Assembly: GCA_021521415.1 (NCBI GenBank)
Contig: JAIQDT010003794.1
Coordinates: forward strand, 62,001 to 126,000
Reading direction: 5' to 3'
Origin: Bidens hawaiensis
Lineage: Eukaryota; Streptophyta; Magnoliopsida; Asterales; Asteraceae
DNA: 64,000 bases
In this document: positions 43,831-56,129 of the stretch, one piece after another
Layout of the letters: the number at the start of each line of letters is the position of its first letter
Numbering within the stretch: the stretch's first letter is position 1
The notes under the pieces: generated by a model
Database searches by the model: none
Told to the model about the DNA's origin: nothing
Seen by the model: the letters and a program-made list of their open reading frames with translations, nothing else
Program-made: the position numbers and the translations under genes

Positions 43831-44260
43831 TGCTCTTTATAACGTAAGGTTAGTTATGAATATATACGATGAATGATGAGCAGGTTAAGTATGTAATGTG
43901 TACCTTCGGGCACGTATATGTGTATGTAAAGCAAGTTATTTGATTAACTAGAACTCACTCAACATAGCTGAGTTTTAGTATGCACGCAGGTGAGTAGGAT
44001 GATGCAGCTCGCTTGATGAAGACACATGGCATGGAATTGAAGATACTAGCATCTCAAGGAAATGTTATGATGTTTTAAAGACTATGTTTTATTTGTAAAC
44101 AATTATGAACGTTTGATAAGACAATATTTGCAAGTTATGTAACGTATTATGGTTGAAATTTATATTCCGTGTAAAGTTTTAATTAACTTTGATATTTTGA
44201 ACTGTGTTTATGAGTAAATCCAACGTCCAAAGTAGGGTACCGATAACGGGGCCTTACAAG

Positions 44261-44272
44261 TTTGTATCAGAG
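44261..44272 (+). other. Degenerate primer-binding site of element D
   Basis: TTTGTATCAGAG lies where TGGTATCAGAG is expected, after the LTR end. It matches the initiator tRNA-Met site except for two mutated bases. Confidence 0.7.
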
Positions 44273-44670
44273 AAAAGTTCAAGGTATTTAAGCATCCTAC
44301 ATGCTTAGACTTGAACAGAGAATGAGATTTAAATAAGAAAAGAAAGAAGATGCCAGTTCAAGATAGTCATGTGTCACTCAAGCAAGCTCAGTAAAGGTAA
44401 AGGTATGGTTAAATAATGAATGTTAGTATTAGCATAATTGCTAAAGGAAGGGTATATGCAGGTTAGGGATAGGATAAATAGATTGTTTTATTGATTAACT
44501 GTTTAGAAGTAGAACTTGGCACAAATAGACTCATAAAGGGAAGTGTATAGGACACGGAAAGTAACGTGATCAGCTAATCACATATGGCCACTGTTATTAC
44601 CTGTTAGCATTACTATCATTGTACTAAATAGTTCCTTGAGTGATGACGTTTGTGTTTTCCTTTCCAGAAT

Positions 44671-45895
44671 ATGATGGATGGCACTAGACAAGTTTTCGGA
44701 ACAGGAGGTCGCACTGGACGTCATGGCAGGCCACAGATTGTCCGACCACCTTCTGTAGAATCAGCTTCTAACACTAGAGAAGAAGGAAGCGCAGCCGGGC
44801 GAAACCCGAGCAACAACTAAGGGTATCAGCTTGACCCTGCAGTTCAAGCAGCCATTGTTCAAGCTGTAGTTGCAGCTGTGAAGAACTTGACATGAAGGGT
44901 CTGCTAGGAGCCATGGAAGAACTGTTGAAGGTTCGGGAGAGAAGGGTAAGAAAGATGATGAAAGAGAGAATGAGGACTCGAGTGTGGTTAAGTCAGTGAA
45001 GGTGGATGATAGGAGAAGAGGCTGAGGTGGGTGCAACTACAAATCCTTCAAGGGTTGTGACCCGCCAAAGCTGACTGGTTTGGGAGACACAGCCGATACT
45101 CTCCAATGGATAACCACTATGGATAAGGTTATCTGCATTAGCGAGTGTCGTCCCGACCAAGCCGTGGGTTATGCTACCCAATCATTCAGTGATGAGGCAA
45201 TCAACTGGTGGGAGTTGGTTGAGCAGAGGAAGAGTCGGGAAGAGATTAAGATGATGAGGTGGGATGATCTGAAGGAGTTGGTAATGAAGAAGTTTTGTGC
45301 TGATGCGGAGGTTGAAAGGGTTGAAATGAATTTTTTGAGTCTGAAGGCGGGTAAGATGACACACCGCGAATACACCACTGAATTGAACCGTCTGTCTAGG
45401 CTGGTGCCAGACATGGTGAACACTGAAGCAAGAGGATTAAGGGTTACATCAGGGGGCTGCCACAAAATGTTCGCGTCTTGGTCAAGGCTAGTAGACCTGC
45501 TACCTTTGATTCTGCCGTGGGACTCGCAAAAATGATTTATGACGACTTGGTGGCAGATGATGGTGGCGGAAGAGAAGAAGGATAAGAAATGGGTCGCTCA
45601 TGTCAAGCGACCAGGTACTCAATTATGGAACCCTAAGGACAAGAAGCAGAAGGTGTGGGAGAGAAAGACATGCAAGACATGTGGGAAGGTGCACGGTGGC
45701 GAGTGCAAGTGGAGTACTGGTTCGGATGTGTGTCACAAATGTGGAAAAGCTCATGGTGGAGAGTGCAGGCTTGGGACAAATGTCTGTTACAAGTGTGGGA
45801 AGATGGGGCACTATGCTAATGAATGTGATGCAAAACCCGCATGCTACAAATGTGGTAAGACGGGTCATATGGAAAGGGAGTGCACCGAAGGTTGA
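44671..45895 (+). pseudogene. gag of element D, frame-broken
   Basis: A splice-acceptor-like tttccag lies right before MMDGTRQVFGTGGRTGRHGR. A TAA ends this frame at 44818. The gag core (45080-45535) has TLQWITTMDKVICISECRPD, AINWWELVEQRK and THREYTTELNRLSRLVPDM. The last frame (45539-45895) has four zinc knuckles: two short ones (CKTCGKVHGGEC, CHKCGKAHGGEC) and two canonical (CYKCGKMGHYANEC, CYKCGKTGHMEREC). It is the same gag family as element A, with one extra knuckle of each type arrangement. Not functional. Confidence 0.87.
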
Positions 45896-45952
45896 GCTGG
45901 AGGTAGTGGAAAGAATGATGCTAATCGGGCTAGACCAAGAACTAGAGCCTAC

Positions 45953-46995
45953 ATGCTCACTCAAGAACAAGCCAAGCAGATCCCGAATGTCATCACAGGT
46001 ACGTTTCTAGTAAACGGTATTTCTGCTTTGATACTATTTGATTTAGGAGCCAACAGAAGTTTTGTAGACACACCATTTAGTAAATTAGCTATGATGAAAT
46101 GTTGCCGAGTGTCTGAAACTTTCATTGTAGAAACCGCTAGTGACACCTCCGTGAAAATAATGAAAATGGTTAAGAATTGTAAGATAGAGTTAGAGGACAT
46201 GAGTTCCCTGTTACTTTGTATGTTATAACCTTAAGAGGGTTCGATGTGGTTTTAGGAATGGATTGGTTGTCTGAGTATGAAGCTTAGATAGTGTGTAAGA
46301 GTAGGATAATAAGGTTAAAGTCCTTGGAGGGTAGTGTGGTGACGGTTTATGGTGATAAGGAAAGTTCTGGGCTTAATGTCACTTAGATGATAAAAGCCGA
46401 GGGTTTGTTAAGGCGAGGGTGTGGTGCCTACCTGGCGTATGTTGTTAATGATACGGCCGAGACGAAAGAAATGAAAGATGTTTCTATCGTGCGTGACTAC
46501 CCCGAAGTATTCCCTTAGGATTTTCCGAGGTTACCACCGGAGCGAGAGATAGAATTCCAGATAGATTTAGTGCCAAGAGCCCAGCCCATCGCGAAAGCGC
46601 CTTACCGTCTAGAACCGCCCGAGATGAAAGAACTGGTGTCCCAACTGCAAGAACTCCTCAACAAAGGTTTTATTAGACCAAGTGTTTCCCCGTGGGGCGC
46701 ACTTGTGTTATTCATGAAGAAGAGGAATGGAAGTATGAGAATGTATATAGACTATCGCGAGTTGAACAAGCTTACGGTAAAGAATAGATATCCTTTGCCA
46801 AGGATTGATGATCTGTTTGACCAACTACAAGGTTCAAGTTGGTTCTCCCAAATAGATCTTAGATCAGGCTATCATCAGCTGAAAGTCAAAGAGGTAGACA
46901 TCCCTAAGACAGCGTTTCGGACGCGGTATGGACACTACGAGTTTCTCGTAATTTCATTCGGTCTAACCAATGCTCCTGAAACATTTATGGACTTG
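45953..46995 (+). pseudogene. pol of element D: protease and N-terminal RT
   Basis: The protease region reads LILFDLGANRSFVDTPF; the catalytic Asp-Ser/Thr-Gly is now Asp-Leu-Gly. Stops follow near 46228-46290 and at 46386. RT runs from [15 protein letters not shown] through [34 protein letters not shown] and [17 protein letters not shown]. Immediately after FMDLM the sequence jumps to a copy of the RNase H phrase (KVIAYASR), so the YxDD box and connection are gone. Confidence 0.9.
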
Positions 46996-46997
46996 AT

Positions 46998-47062
46998 GAA
47001 AAGTGATAGCTTACGCGTCCTAACCCACGATGCAGCGAGGAAAAGTGATAGCTTACGCGTCC
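46998..47062 (+). other. Deletion junction with 23-bp duplication in pol of element D
   Basis: The 23-bp sequence gaaaagtgatagcttacgcg+tcc occurs at 46998-47020 and again at 47040-47062, separated by 19 bases. Compared with element A, about 530 bp encoding the RT catalytic box and early RNase H are missing between FMDLM and VIAYASRQ. The pattern fits template switching or end-joining with filler. Confidence 0.85.
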
Positions 47063-48802
47063 AGACAGTTGAAAGTCCATGAGAGTACTTATCTGACGCA
47101 TGATTTAGAGCTAGCAGCAGTAGTGCATGCTCTTAAGATATGGAGACATTACCTGTATGGTACTAAGTGTGCTATTTATATGGATCATAAAAGTTTGAAG
47201 TACTTCTTCGAATATAAAGAGCTGAACATGAGGCAAAGAAGATGACTAGACTTGATAAAGGACTACGACTGTGATATTAAATACTACCATGATAAAGTTA
47301 ACGTGGTCGCCCGTAAGAATGAGGAAGTCATTGCAACAGTGAAGTCATACAAGTTGATTATGAATTCAAGTCTTTTTGAAGAAATCATCAAAGTGCAGTC
47401 AGAGGTGCTAGTAGATGAAGGGCTAGTGAAGAAAGAAAGGATTTTCGGTCAGCAAGACGAGTTGGTAGAAAACACTCATGGTGTTAAGACTAGGTTTGAC
47501 CGTATTTGGATTCCACGCCATGGAAATCTTAGAGGTCAAATCTTATATGAAACTCATAAGTCAAGATATTCAATTCATACAGGATCCACTAAGATGTATC
47601 AAGACTAGAAGAGAGGCTATTGGTGGCCGGGTATGAAGAATGATGTGGTGGATTATGTCAGTAAGTGCTTAACCTGTTTACAAGTCAAAGCCGAACATCA
47701 GAAGCCTTATGGAAAAATGCAACCTTTGGAGATACCTGAATGGAAATGGGAACACATCACCATGGATTTCATAACTAAGCTACCTCGTGCATCTAAGCAT
47801 CATGATACCATCTGGGTGATAGTGGACCGTTTGACCAAAAGTGCTCACTTTCTGCCTATACGAGAGGCTATCTCATCAGAAACGTTAGCTAGTTTGTTCA
47901 TCAAAGAGGTTGTGACTAATAACGGAGTACCATTATCGATTTTGTCTGATAGGGATACTCGTTTTACTTTGAAATTTTGGAAGAAGTTCCATGAAGCTAT
48001 GGGAACAAGGTTAAACATCAGTACGGCGTACCATCCTCAAACAGATAGACAGTCTGAAAGGATGATCCAAACCTTTGAGGATATGCTACGTGCTTGCGTT
48101 TTAGACTTTGGAGGAAGTTGGGATAATCATCTGCATCTGACAGAGTTCTCATATAACAACAGCTACCATTCAAGTATTGGTATGCCACCGTTTGAAATGC
48201 TTTATGGTAGACGATGTAGAACCCCGGTATGTTGGGGAGAGATTGGTCAGAAAGAGATGGGAAGTTTAGATGTTGTGCAAGAAACTTCTGCAATGTTCGA
48301 TCATATCAAGGCGAGAATGAAAGCTGCTCAAGATAGTCAGAAGTCGTATGCTGATAAACGGTGACGACCAATCGAGTTTAACGTTGGTGATAATGTGATG
48401 CTCAAGGTTTCGCCTTGGAAAGGAATTATCCACTTCAGAAAGAGAGGAAAGTTAAGCCCAAGATACATTGGACCATTTAAGATTGTTGATCGTGTGGGTG
48501 AAGTGGCTTACAAGCTAGATTTACCCGAGGAGTTAGAAGGAATTCATTCAACATTTAATGTTTCTCATCTGAGGAAATGTCTAGCTGATGACACGTCTCA
48601 TGTGCCATTGGTGGATATTGAGGTTGATGAACAGCTGAACTACATTGAACAGACTGTAGAGATAGTGGACCGCAAGGAAAAACAACTTCATTACAAGGTT
48701 ATACCCTTAGTGAAAGTGATATGGAAGCATCGTAAGGGATCGGACGCCACTTGGGAAGTTGAGGAAGAGATGCGCAAGTTTTACCCGAATTTGTTTATGT
48801 AA
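47030..48802 (+). pseudogene. pol of element D: RNase H end, integrase, chromodomain
   Basis: RNase H tail [20 protein letters not shown], then [20 protein letters not shown] and a TGA. Integrase: [10 protein letters not shown] followed by TAG (47607-47609), [73 protein letters not shown] and MPPFEMLYGRRCRTPVCWGE. A TGA at 48362-48364 follows SYADKR. The last frame ends with VKVIWKHRKGSDATWEVEEE, the chromodomain-like tail, and YPNLF. It is close to element A in protein sequence but clearly a separate family by LTR. Confidence 0.9.
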
Positions 48803-48831
48803 TAGTTAGGTTTCGGGGACGAAACCTCTTT

Positions 48832-48845
48832 AAGGAGGGAAGACT
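48832..48845 (+). other. Polypurine tract of element D
   Basis: AAGGAGGGAAGACT lies directly before the 3' LTR start TGTAACATCC. Confidence 0.8.
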
Positions 48846-49330
48846 TGTAACATCCTGCTTTTGAAAGAATTAATAAAATAAATTTTGTTTATTTTATAGT
48901 GTGTCGTTTATCGGTTTAGATAAATAAACTAATAGAAGGTGGGCTTAGACTTTAAAAGATGGGATAAGAGATGGAATGAGCCTTAGGTCAATGGGTTTAA
49001 GGGAGTATAAATACCCCTTAAACCCTAATCCTTTCCATTTTTATTCATCTCTACACCATAGCCTACACTTTCAAAAACACACACAAACACCATCTTATAT
49101 CCCAAGCCGAGATCCGAAGGTGAAAACCCGAGCTTGTTGGTGCTAGATCGTTGTGACAAACCAAACCAACATCAATACTAGATCGTGTTCGTAGATCGAC
49201 TCATCTAAGGTACGTTTATAATTAGAAATCATTCATTTAGGTTCGGATTTGTTTGGGAAATCTTAGATTTGTATGAGAATGATAAAAACGAACCCAACAC
49301 AACAAATCTTACTGAAGTTGGTTAACATCT
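48846..49330 (+). repeat. 3' LTR of element D, first 485 bp only
   Basis: It matches 41944-42428 and stops abruptly after gttaacatct. TATA at 49006-49012. Confidence 0.93.
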
Positions 49331-50974
49331 TAAAAACAAATAACTTAAATGAATTAAATAATGCAATTAAATATATAAATTAAATAAAATGATAAAATCT
49401 TTTTGGTATTTTCTTTTTCTTTTTAAATATTTACCCTTTAAACCCTAAAAATGAAATAACTCTGAAAATAAAAAAAAATAGAAAACAACATATTTTTGTC
49501 TTTTTGAATATTTTAGAACAAAAAATTATACACAAAAGCAAATATGAAAAATTAAACTACGAAAGAAGTACATATTTTTTTGAGTTTAAGAAGAGAATCA
49601 TATTGACAAAATTGCCCTTCCATCACATTTTTATATTTGGTGCTATTATGACTGGCGTTAAGTCGGTCATTGATATTGTTGTCCACTTAAATCTTATAAC
49701 AAACCTTCGAGTATTTTTGTGGTATGATTAAATTTTCAATTAGTGCACAGAATATCATAAACTATCAGCCTCTAATCTCGGTTCAAGCTTAATTTGACTT
49801 TTACCATATCACCCCAACTTGACGTAAACCATTATATTGCCGATCAAAATTAGGATTTTTATAGATATTTTTGAGCAATTCACCAAGCTTCCTTTATTGT
49901 GAGCGAGTATGCACGAGTCCATCTATAGGCTTACATACATTGTATCCCCTGGATGTTTCTTATTGGTATTGAGACGCGCGCAAGGGAGGAACAAATGTAT
50001 GACTAATAGAGCATTTTGATCAAGTCAGTAATTTAATTTGTACGATGTACAACAGTGATTAAGTTTAATGACTTTGGGTTTACTCTAAAAGCGTTTTGAA
50101 ATATTCATGCATATGAATACCCAGATGATTAAGCCTCATAAAGACTCATAGTGTCCAGAAGCCGAATGCCTTTTATTTGCTTTATTGTTTTTTGTGATCA
50201 GACAAATATAAGGCTTGTGTATGATAAGCTATTACATTTCTGCCATCATTATCGAGAATTTTGGAAGAGATAACACCTCTTTCAATTTGGTATTTCTTTA
50301 TGTTTATATCACATATTTTTACCTTAACAGCTTGTATAAGACCTATCAATGCACCAATAAAATTAAGCACATAACCTTTTAAGCTTATTTCTTTATGGAT
50401 ATGGGACCAGATGATCAATGTACTGTCATTTTCTCTTTTTGCTTCAAAACTCAATTTTTGAGGAGCATAAAAATTCAATCGCCCCAGTCACTTTCAGTTT
50501 ATAGATTAATGGTTGTCCCATAATTCTACAAGTAGATAATAAGACAAAACATGTAAACATGTTCCACAAACTTAAATAACCGCCATAATTTTCAGCGAGA
50601 GAATAAAGACACACGACAATCGCCCCAAGTACTTTCCATTTTCAGGTTAATGGCTATCCCGAACATTTACAAGTAAATATCAGGACCAAACACGTACAAG
50701 TACATGTCCTTTAAATATGAGTACTTGGCATAATTTTATGCGAGAATGTGCAAAAATATTTTTGGTTTTTCTCTATTCATACAAAAATCACAATATTTTT
50801 GACTTTTCAAATTTTCAATGTTTTTGGATTTTCAGAATTTTTCAATGTTTTTGGATTTTCTCTATAAAAAAAAATCACAATATTTTTGTATTTTTTATTT
50901 TCACCCCCAAAACTCAAAACATAAACAAAAATAAGCAAATTAAAATAGACAAAATAAAAATAAAGATAATTATC
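49331..50974. other. AT-rich stretch, decayed; right part is SIRE-like 3' sequence
   Basis: No gene is recognisable. Homopolymer- and AT-rich sequence fills 49331-49860. At 50470-50740 phrases such as aatcgccccag-tcacttttcag-ttaatggctatcccg and acaagtacatgtcctt match the post-pol spacer of elements B (25960-26400) and E (57950-58240), so at least that part belongs to fragment F. A 98-codon minus frame at 50182-50478 has no signature I know. Confidence 0.5.
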
Positions 50975-52718
50975 CTTGCTTAACGATATCAGCAAATGTT
51001 TTTAAACCGTTTAAACCAAGCAGAAAATTAAAACGAGTTTTGTCAAATGCCTTGGTAAACAGGTCAGCTCGTTGAAAATTCGTATGCACCTTTTCAATAT
51101 CATTTAATTTCTTTTCAAAACAATCGTGAATGAAATTATATCGAATTTCAATGTGTTTTGTTTTAGAGTGTTACACAGGATTTTTGGTGATACTTATAGA
51201 AGTAGAGTTATCAATAAATATTGGAGTAGTAAGAAACTTCAAACCGTAGTCTCGCAAATGTTGTTGGATCCATAGAACCTGTGAGCAGCAACTCGAGGCT
51301 GCCACATATTCTGCTTCGGTAGTTGAAGTCGAGACCGTTGTCTGCTTCTTACACTGCCAGGAAACAAGCCGGCTTCCTAGAAATTGACAACATGTTGTAG
51401 TATATTTGAAATTGATCTTTCATCCTCCATAATCAGAATCGAAAAACGCAGTGAGTTCAAAACTATCATCCTTGGGATACCATAACCCGGTGTCAGGATT
51501 ACCCCTCAAATAGTGAAGTATATGTTTAACCGCTGCTAGATGAGTCACTCGAGGACTCAATTGATACCTAGCACACAAAAAAACAGCAAACATTATATCA
51601 GGACGAGAAGAAGTTAAATACATTAAAGAACCAATCATTGCTCGGTAAAGGGTTGGATCTACGGTATTCTCCAATTCGTTCAGTGAAAAATTGTGACCCA
51701 CAGGAGGAGGCATCGAATGGATTTTTTCGGCAGATCTTGAATCGGCTCAAGACATCGTTCACATATTTTGTCTAATGAATAAAGATTCTCGTGTTAGACT
51801 GATGAACCTGCAACCCTAAGAAGAAATTCATCTCCCCCATTGAGCTCATTTCAAACTTCGTTTGCATCGACTTCTCAAATTCCTTACACAGTTTGTCTTT
51901 TGTTGAACCAAATATAATGTCATCGACATATATCTGGACAAGGAGCAAATCATCACCAACATTCTTGTAAAAGAGAGTGCAATCCACAGTTCCTCGTTTG
52001 AAGCCATTATCGATAAGATGGTCAGCAAGTGTGCCGTACCAAGCTCTCGAGGCTAGGTGTAGACCATAAAGAGCCTTGTTTAATTGGTAAACACGATCCA
52101 GATAATTTGGATCTTCAAAACCAGGAAGCTGTAACACAAACACCTCTTCATGAAGTTCCCCATTGAGAAACGCAGTCTTAATATCCATTTGATAAACCTT
52201 AATGTTTATGAAAGCTGCATAGGCCAAAAATATTCGTATAGCCTCCAATCGAGCAATTGGAGCATATACTTCCGTGTAATCTATGTCTTCTTGCTAATAA
52301 AATCCTTGAACAACCACACGAGCTTTATTTCTGACATTAACCCTATGATCATCTTTCTTGCACTTAAATACCCATTTTGTTGGAATTGGTTTCTTAACAC
52401 GAGCAGGCTTGTCAATAAGATCTCAAACACCCAGTCTAGCAAAATGTTGCAATTTTTCTTGCATTGCTTCTACCCATGAATAGTCTTCAAGTGCCTTACG
52501 AACACTCGTTGGTTCCATCTGAGGTAAAAAGCAAGTGTATTTTGCAAGATTCATAATTCCCGATGAGTGCATATTGACATACGCACATAATACAGTTGCA
52601 TCACTTGCAGTAGCAATCTGATGACGTGTTTGCATACCCACGTCAAGATCACCAATGATGTTATCCCGAGGATGATAAGTATTAATCCAAAGAGTTGGAT
52701 TCTCAGGCACAACAACAT
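50975..52718 (-). pseudogene. Fragment F: decayed SIRE-like copia pol (RT and RNase H)
   Basis: Minus-strand RT phrases are [60 protein letters not shown] and [20 protein letters not shown] (52248-51772). RNase H has PTLYRAMIGSLMYLTSSRPD and FFDSDYGG, and further on a decayed CEAEYMAAS region near 51300. Stops and frameshifts are frequent (near 51770, 51420, 52295). The C-terminus, near 50990, resembles that of B and E. The 5' portion is separated by insertion of element E at 52719, so its remainder should lie right of the window. It is more diverged from B and E than they are from each other. Confidence 0.85.
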
Positions 52719-53192
52719 TGTAGGTTCCCTGGACGGATCACACGAGATATCCCGATATACACAGGTGCGGAATCCCTGTGTAGATCGTTACGGACGTAGA
52801 ACACAAACACACGAACACACGAATATGATACGAACAAACACACGTTATATTAATAACTCAACACGTGATATAAACATAGTTACAGACTCTCGACCTCACG
52901 TCACTTGACTCATGAACAATAACTGACTTACACGAACAACTTGAACTTTTTCTAAACAATAAGCCGTAACCTATATAAATACGCGACAACTTCGCCTCAG
53001 GCGAAGTTGTCCATAACTTCGCTTAGTTAACAAGTTCGCCTAAGCGAACTTGTCAACAACTTCGCTTGGTTAACAAGTTCGCCTAAGCGAACTTGTCAAC
53101 AACTTCGCTTTAAACAAACAAATACATAAACAATATTACAGACTCGATTACAGACACTAGACATATGAACTACTGACATTTATGCACCAACA
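52719..53192 (-). repeat. 3' LTR of element E
   Basis: 474 bp, related to but clearly diverged from the B LTR. It keeps the three serial AACTTCGC/GCGAAGTT hairpins (first at 52985-53011). On the minus strand a better TATA-like box (tatttatatagg) lies just downstream of the first hairpin complement, around 52970-52981. Confidence 0.92.
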
Positions 53193-53256
53193 GACTCCCC
53201 CTTGGCAGTAGCTTCATATCTTGATCTTTCAGCTCTTGTCTCGTAATCCTGTAACT

Positions 53257-56129
53257 TCAAGCGTGCACTCCTTCTCTAACGCACACCGACACAACCCTTT
53301 GATATCTCCTTGCTTCATCCTTCCAAGCAGGAATATAAAAGATCTTTTTCTCGTTAAGCATCTTCAGATCATCTTGCGATAAGTTAACAAGATGCATCGG
53401 ATCGTAAACTCTAAGAATCTCTTGTTCATTCTCATCTTCCATCACTGCCTCCGCTGTCTCACAATCAACGAACCACCACTTTAGGTCTCTGAGCACATCC
53501 TTGGGCATAAGCTTCATCGGTACTTCTTTAAGGCACCGGATTGGTTTATACTTCATAACCATCCAAGGCTTTCCATCAGCTCTCAAACCTCTATCCTTGT
53601 CTTCAACAAGTTTCCCTTTCTGTGGTTTCAACAGCTCAAACTTCTTTTCCTTTATGCTCTCTTTCCATACGATTTTCCCTATGACTCTAGCCATGTTATC
53701 GTCACTTCGATTGATCAACCCCAATCTGGCTAAGTCATTAACCTCACACTCAGGCATTGTGTTTAACGATCTCAACATTCTTCTAAGGTACTGAACTCCA
53801 TCATATCGTTTAATCACGAAGAGCCGCAACTGCTCATCATAAATCCAGCATATAATCCCTTTCTTTGCTTCAGCATAGCCCTTAATATTGTAACTCTTTT
53901 TGAACATGGTAGGGACTGCCGGTTTCTTCGTTTTGACGAACCATTGAGCGTATCCTTCCTTCCACCTCGGCTGCTCTTCCCATTCAGTATCTTCAACTGC
54001 CGTCTGATCACCCATATCGGCCTTCTCAACCTCTGGAATGTCATGTTCGACATTTTCCTCTACTATCTCGCCTTCCTCAATCTCATTCTCAATCTCAATC
54101 TGCTCACCGATCTTCTCAATCACATCACTCGGCAGAACATCTTCATCAAATAACACATCATCACTGAACATATCATCGTCAAGTTCTTTCAACGCATCAA
54201 TCACGTCATCACCTATATTCTCATCATCAACCAACACCACATCATCACCACCAGAACCACCAGCCCCGTCGGCAGACTCCCCCTGAGCTGTGGAAGTACC
54301 AAGAGCTAGAGTAGTTCTTGGCAACTCACCACCTGCATCTTTCGATGCATTGGGATCATCGTCTTTGTCATTCCTTCTTTTCGTCCTTAGCTCGTCGCCT
54401 TTACAGCTCATCTCCCCCTGAGATGCCAAGAACTCCTTCAAGGCATCTATAATTTTCCCATGCTCAACCAGAAGGGATGACTGTAGTTGATTTTCTTCTA
54501 CTAGGCGTTGAATAGTCATAGATTGCTCTGCCACGATCCGCTCTAGTGAAGCTATTCTCTCTGAGTCTGAAGTAGGCGTAGGCGAGACATCAGAAGCAGG
54601 CGTAACCGCAGGTGGTACCATACCTGATAACCCTGCAGTAGTGACGACCGTTGACTCTACAAATCGTGCAGCAACCACCGACTGAGTAAGCGTTGGAGGT
54701 GGTAGAGACACAATCTCCGGAGTCGACATCTGGATAGTAGTGGTAGATGGAATGCCAGCAGATGATGTAGCCACCACGGGAACATCCGCAGTGCTTATAC
54801 TTGTAACCTGTACAGAAGTAGGAATGATAGACATACCAGACAGTGCAGCCGGAGCGAAACGTACCATCCTTGAAGTCTCTCCAGCTCCCATACCTGCACC
54901 TGTCCTTTCCCGTCTTGAACGTCGTATCAGCTTATGTATATCTTTTTCCTCTTCTGACTCATCATCATCCTCCGTCCTCTTTCTTTTCCCAAAAGTTCTC
55001 TCTCTAGACGCCATCAACCGTCTCCCCTCATCCATGATCTCATCCAAATCTGAGTCAGCCATCGACGTTGCTGCTCTAGTAACACTCACACCCGAACCCT
55101 GTGCAGCAGAGACCTGCACCTCTTCCAGCGGATCAACTCGGTCCATATCAAAGTAATCTTGACCACCAAATACTTCATCAAGATCAATATTCTCCTCAGC
55201 CGTCACAACAGGCACAGCAGATGCAGCTTGAGTTGCTCTTGCCTGTCGCGGTTGAGGATCTCTGAACTCGTCCCTACCAGCAGGAACATACTCTGGGTTG
55301 ATTAAAAACCCAAACAGTGGAGTATGCCTTGGACGCAGCTCAGGCTTGCTCCTCGCACTCGAAGTGCGGCATTGAGCGAAGATACGCTTACTCACAGATT
55401 CCACGTATCTGATCGGGCGTCGTTGAGGTAGATTCGGAGCCACAGATTCGGAGCCACATGATCCAGGATCATCTGGATGAATCTCGGATACATAATAAAC
55501 CTCTCACGAGCCATCGCTCTCCTCTGTCTATCGATCTCGTAAAAGACCATCTGACTAAAACTATAGCGTTTATTGTAAGTCAGTGCAGTCATTTCGGACT
55601 GCATGGTCGCACCCATACCGTCAGTGCCCGCCTTCCTCCCAGACATGCAAACTATCATAACGTGCATGAGGAAGCGCCACTGATCAAGCAGAAAACCCTT
55701 CCGTCTCTGTGTATCGCCTAATGGACCAGAATAGCCCATTCGGAGAAACGCTCCATCACGAAACGGAGCCACAAACTCAGTTGGGTCGTCCCTCGTCTCT
55801 TCTCCAAACCGTAACGCCACCCTAATTAGTTCAGAATTGAACTGAACCTGTTGATTGTTCACAGTCGCTCCCATGACCGGGGGCTCAATACGACAATCGT
55901 ATTCTACCGCCTGCCAAAAGTCTTCGATATTTGGTAAGGATATCGGCAGAGTCGTCGTGATAGCATGAAAAATCCTCGAGCGTATGAGGAAAGTAATAAT
56001 CTCGCGGTAATCCTCAACGCCGCTCGCTTCCGGGTCAAGGGTGATGTACATATTGTGACCCGGGAAAAATTGCCTCTGATTGTCACCGTCATCTCCTCCT
56101 GCACCTCCAGCACCAGCTACTGCGGCCAT
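53257..56129 (-). pseudogene. Third gene of element E (env-position protein), frameshifted by a 14-bp duplication
   Basis: Homolog of 21557-24301, about 952 residues if the duplication is discounted. It starts MAAVAGAGGAGG. The N-terminal frame (56129-55459) includes FGEETRDDPTEFVAPFRDG and CMSGRKAGTDGMG. Then gattcggagccaca occurs twice in tandem (55431-55444 and 55445-55458), and 14 extra bases shift the frame. The remaining 728 codons keep the Ser/Thr/Val-rich middle, the coiled coil (SERIASLERIVAEQSMTIQ), an acidic region and the conserved basic C-terminus. Differences from B fall largely at third codon positions in the C-terminal region, suggesting selection on the protein before the copies died. 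No membrane segment or signal peptide is evident; function unknown. Confidence 0.83.
55431..55458. repeat. 14-bp tandem duplication breaking the third gene of E
   Basis: gattcggagccaca twice in a row, perfect. Element B has a single copy of the corresponding sequence (near 23630). Confidence 0.95.

Larger units (their letters stand above)
41944..44258 (+). repeat. 5' LTR of element D
   Basis: It begins TGTAACATCCTG and ends GCCTTACA. TATA at 42104-42110 (tataaat). It has two internal tandem arrays (42690-42990 and 43617-43830), a GC-rich patch of alternating ggggc/gcccc words (43117-43200), and the donor-like CAG|GTGAGT (43337) and acceptor-like CAG (ending 43989). Confidence 0.93.
41944..49330 (+). 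mobile_element. Ty3/gypsy chromovirus D, 3' LTR truncated
   Basis: A full 5' LTR (41944-44258, 2315 bp) and the first 485 bp of a 3' LTR (48846-49330) flank gag with four knuckles, protease, RT, RNase H, integrase and a chromodomain-like tail. LTRs differ at roughly 4% of the shared positions by my count, so D is older than A and B. It is defective: stops in gag, DLG instead of DSG/DTG in protease, a deletion of the RT catalytic core and stops in integrase. Sequence after 49330 is unrelated to the LTR, so a deletion or rearrangement removed the end. No matching target-site duplication can be read. Confidence 0.92.

Noticed and set aside
49504..49731. 75-codon frame in AT-rich DNA
   Set aside because: Low-complexity, Lys/Ile-rich, no signature and no conserved neighbour; likely chance.
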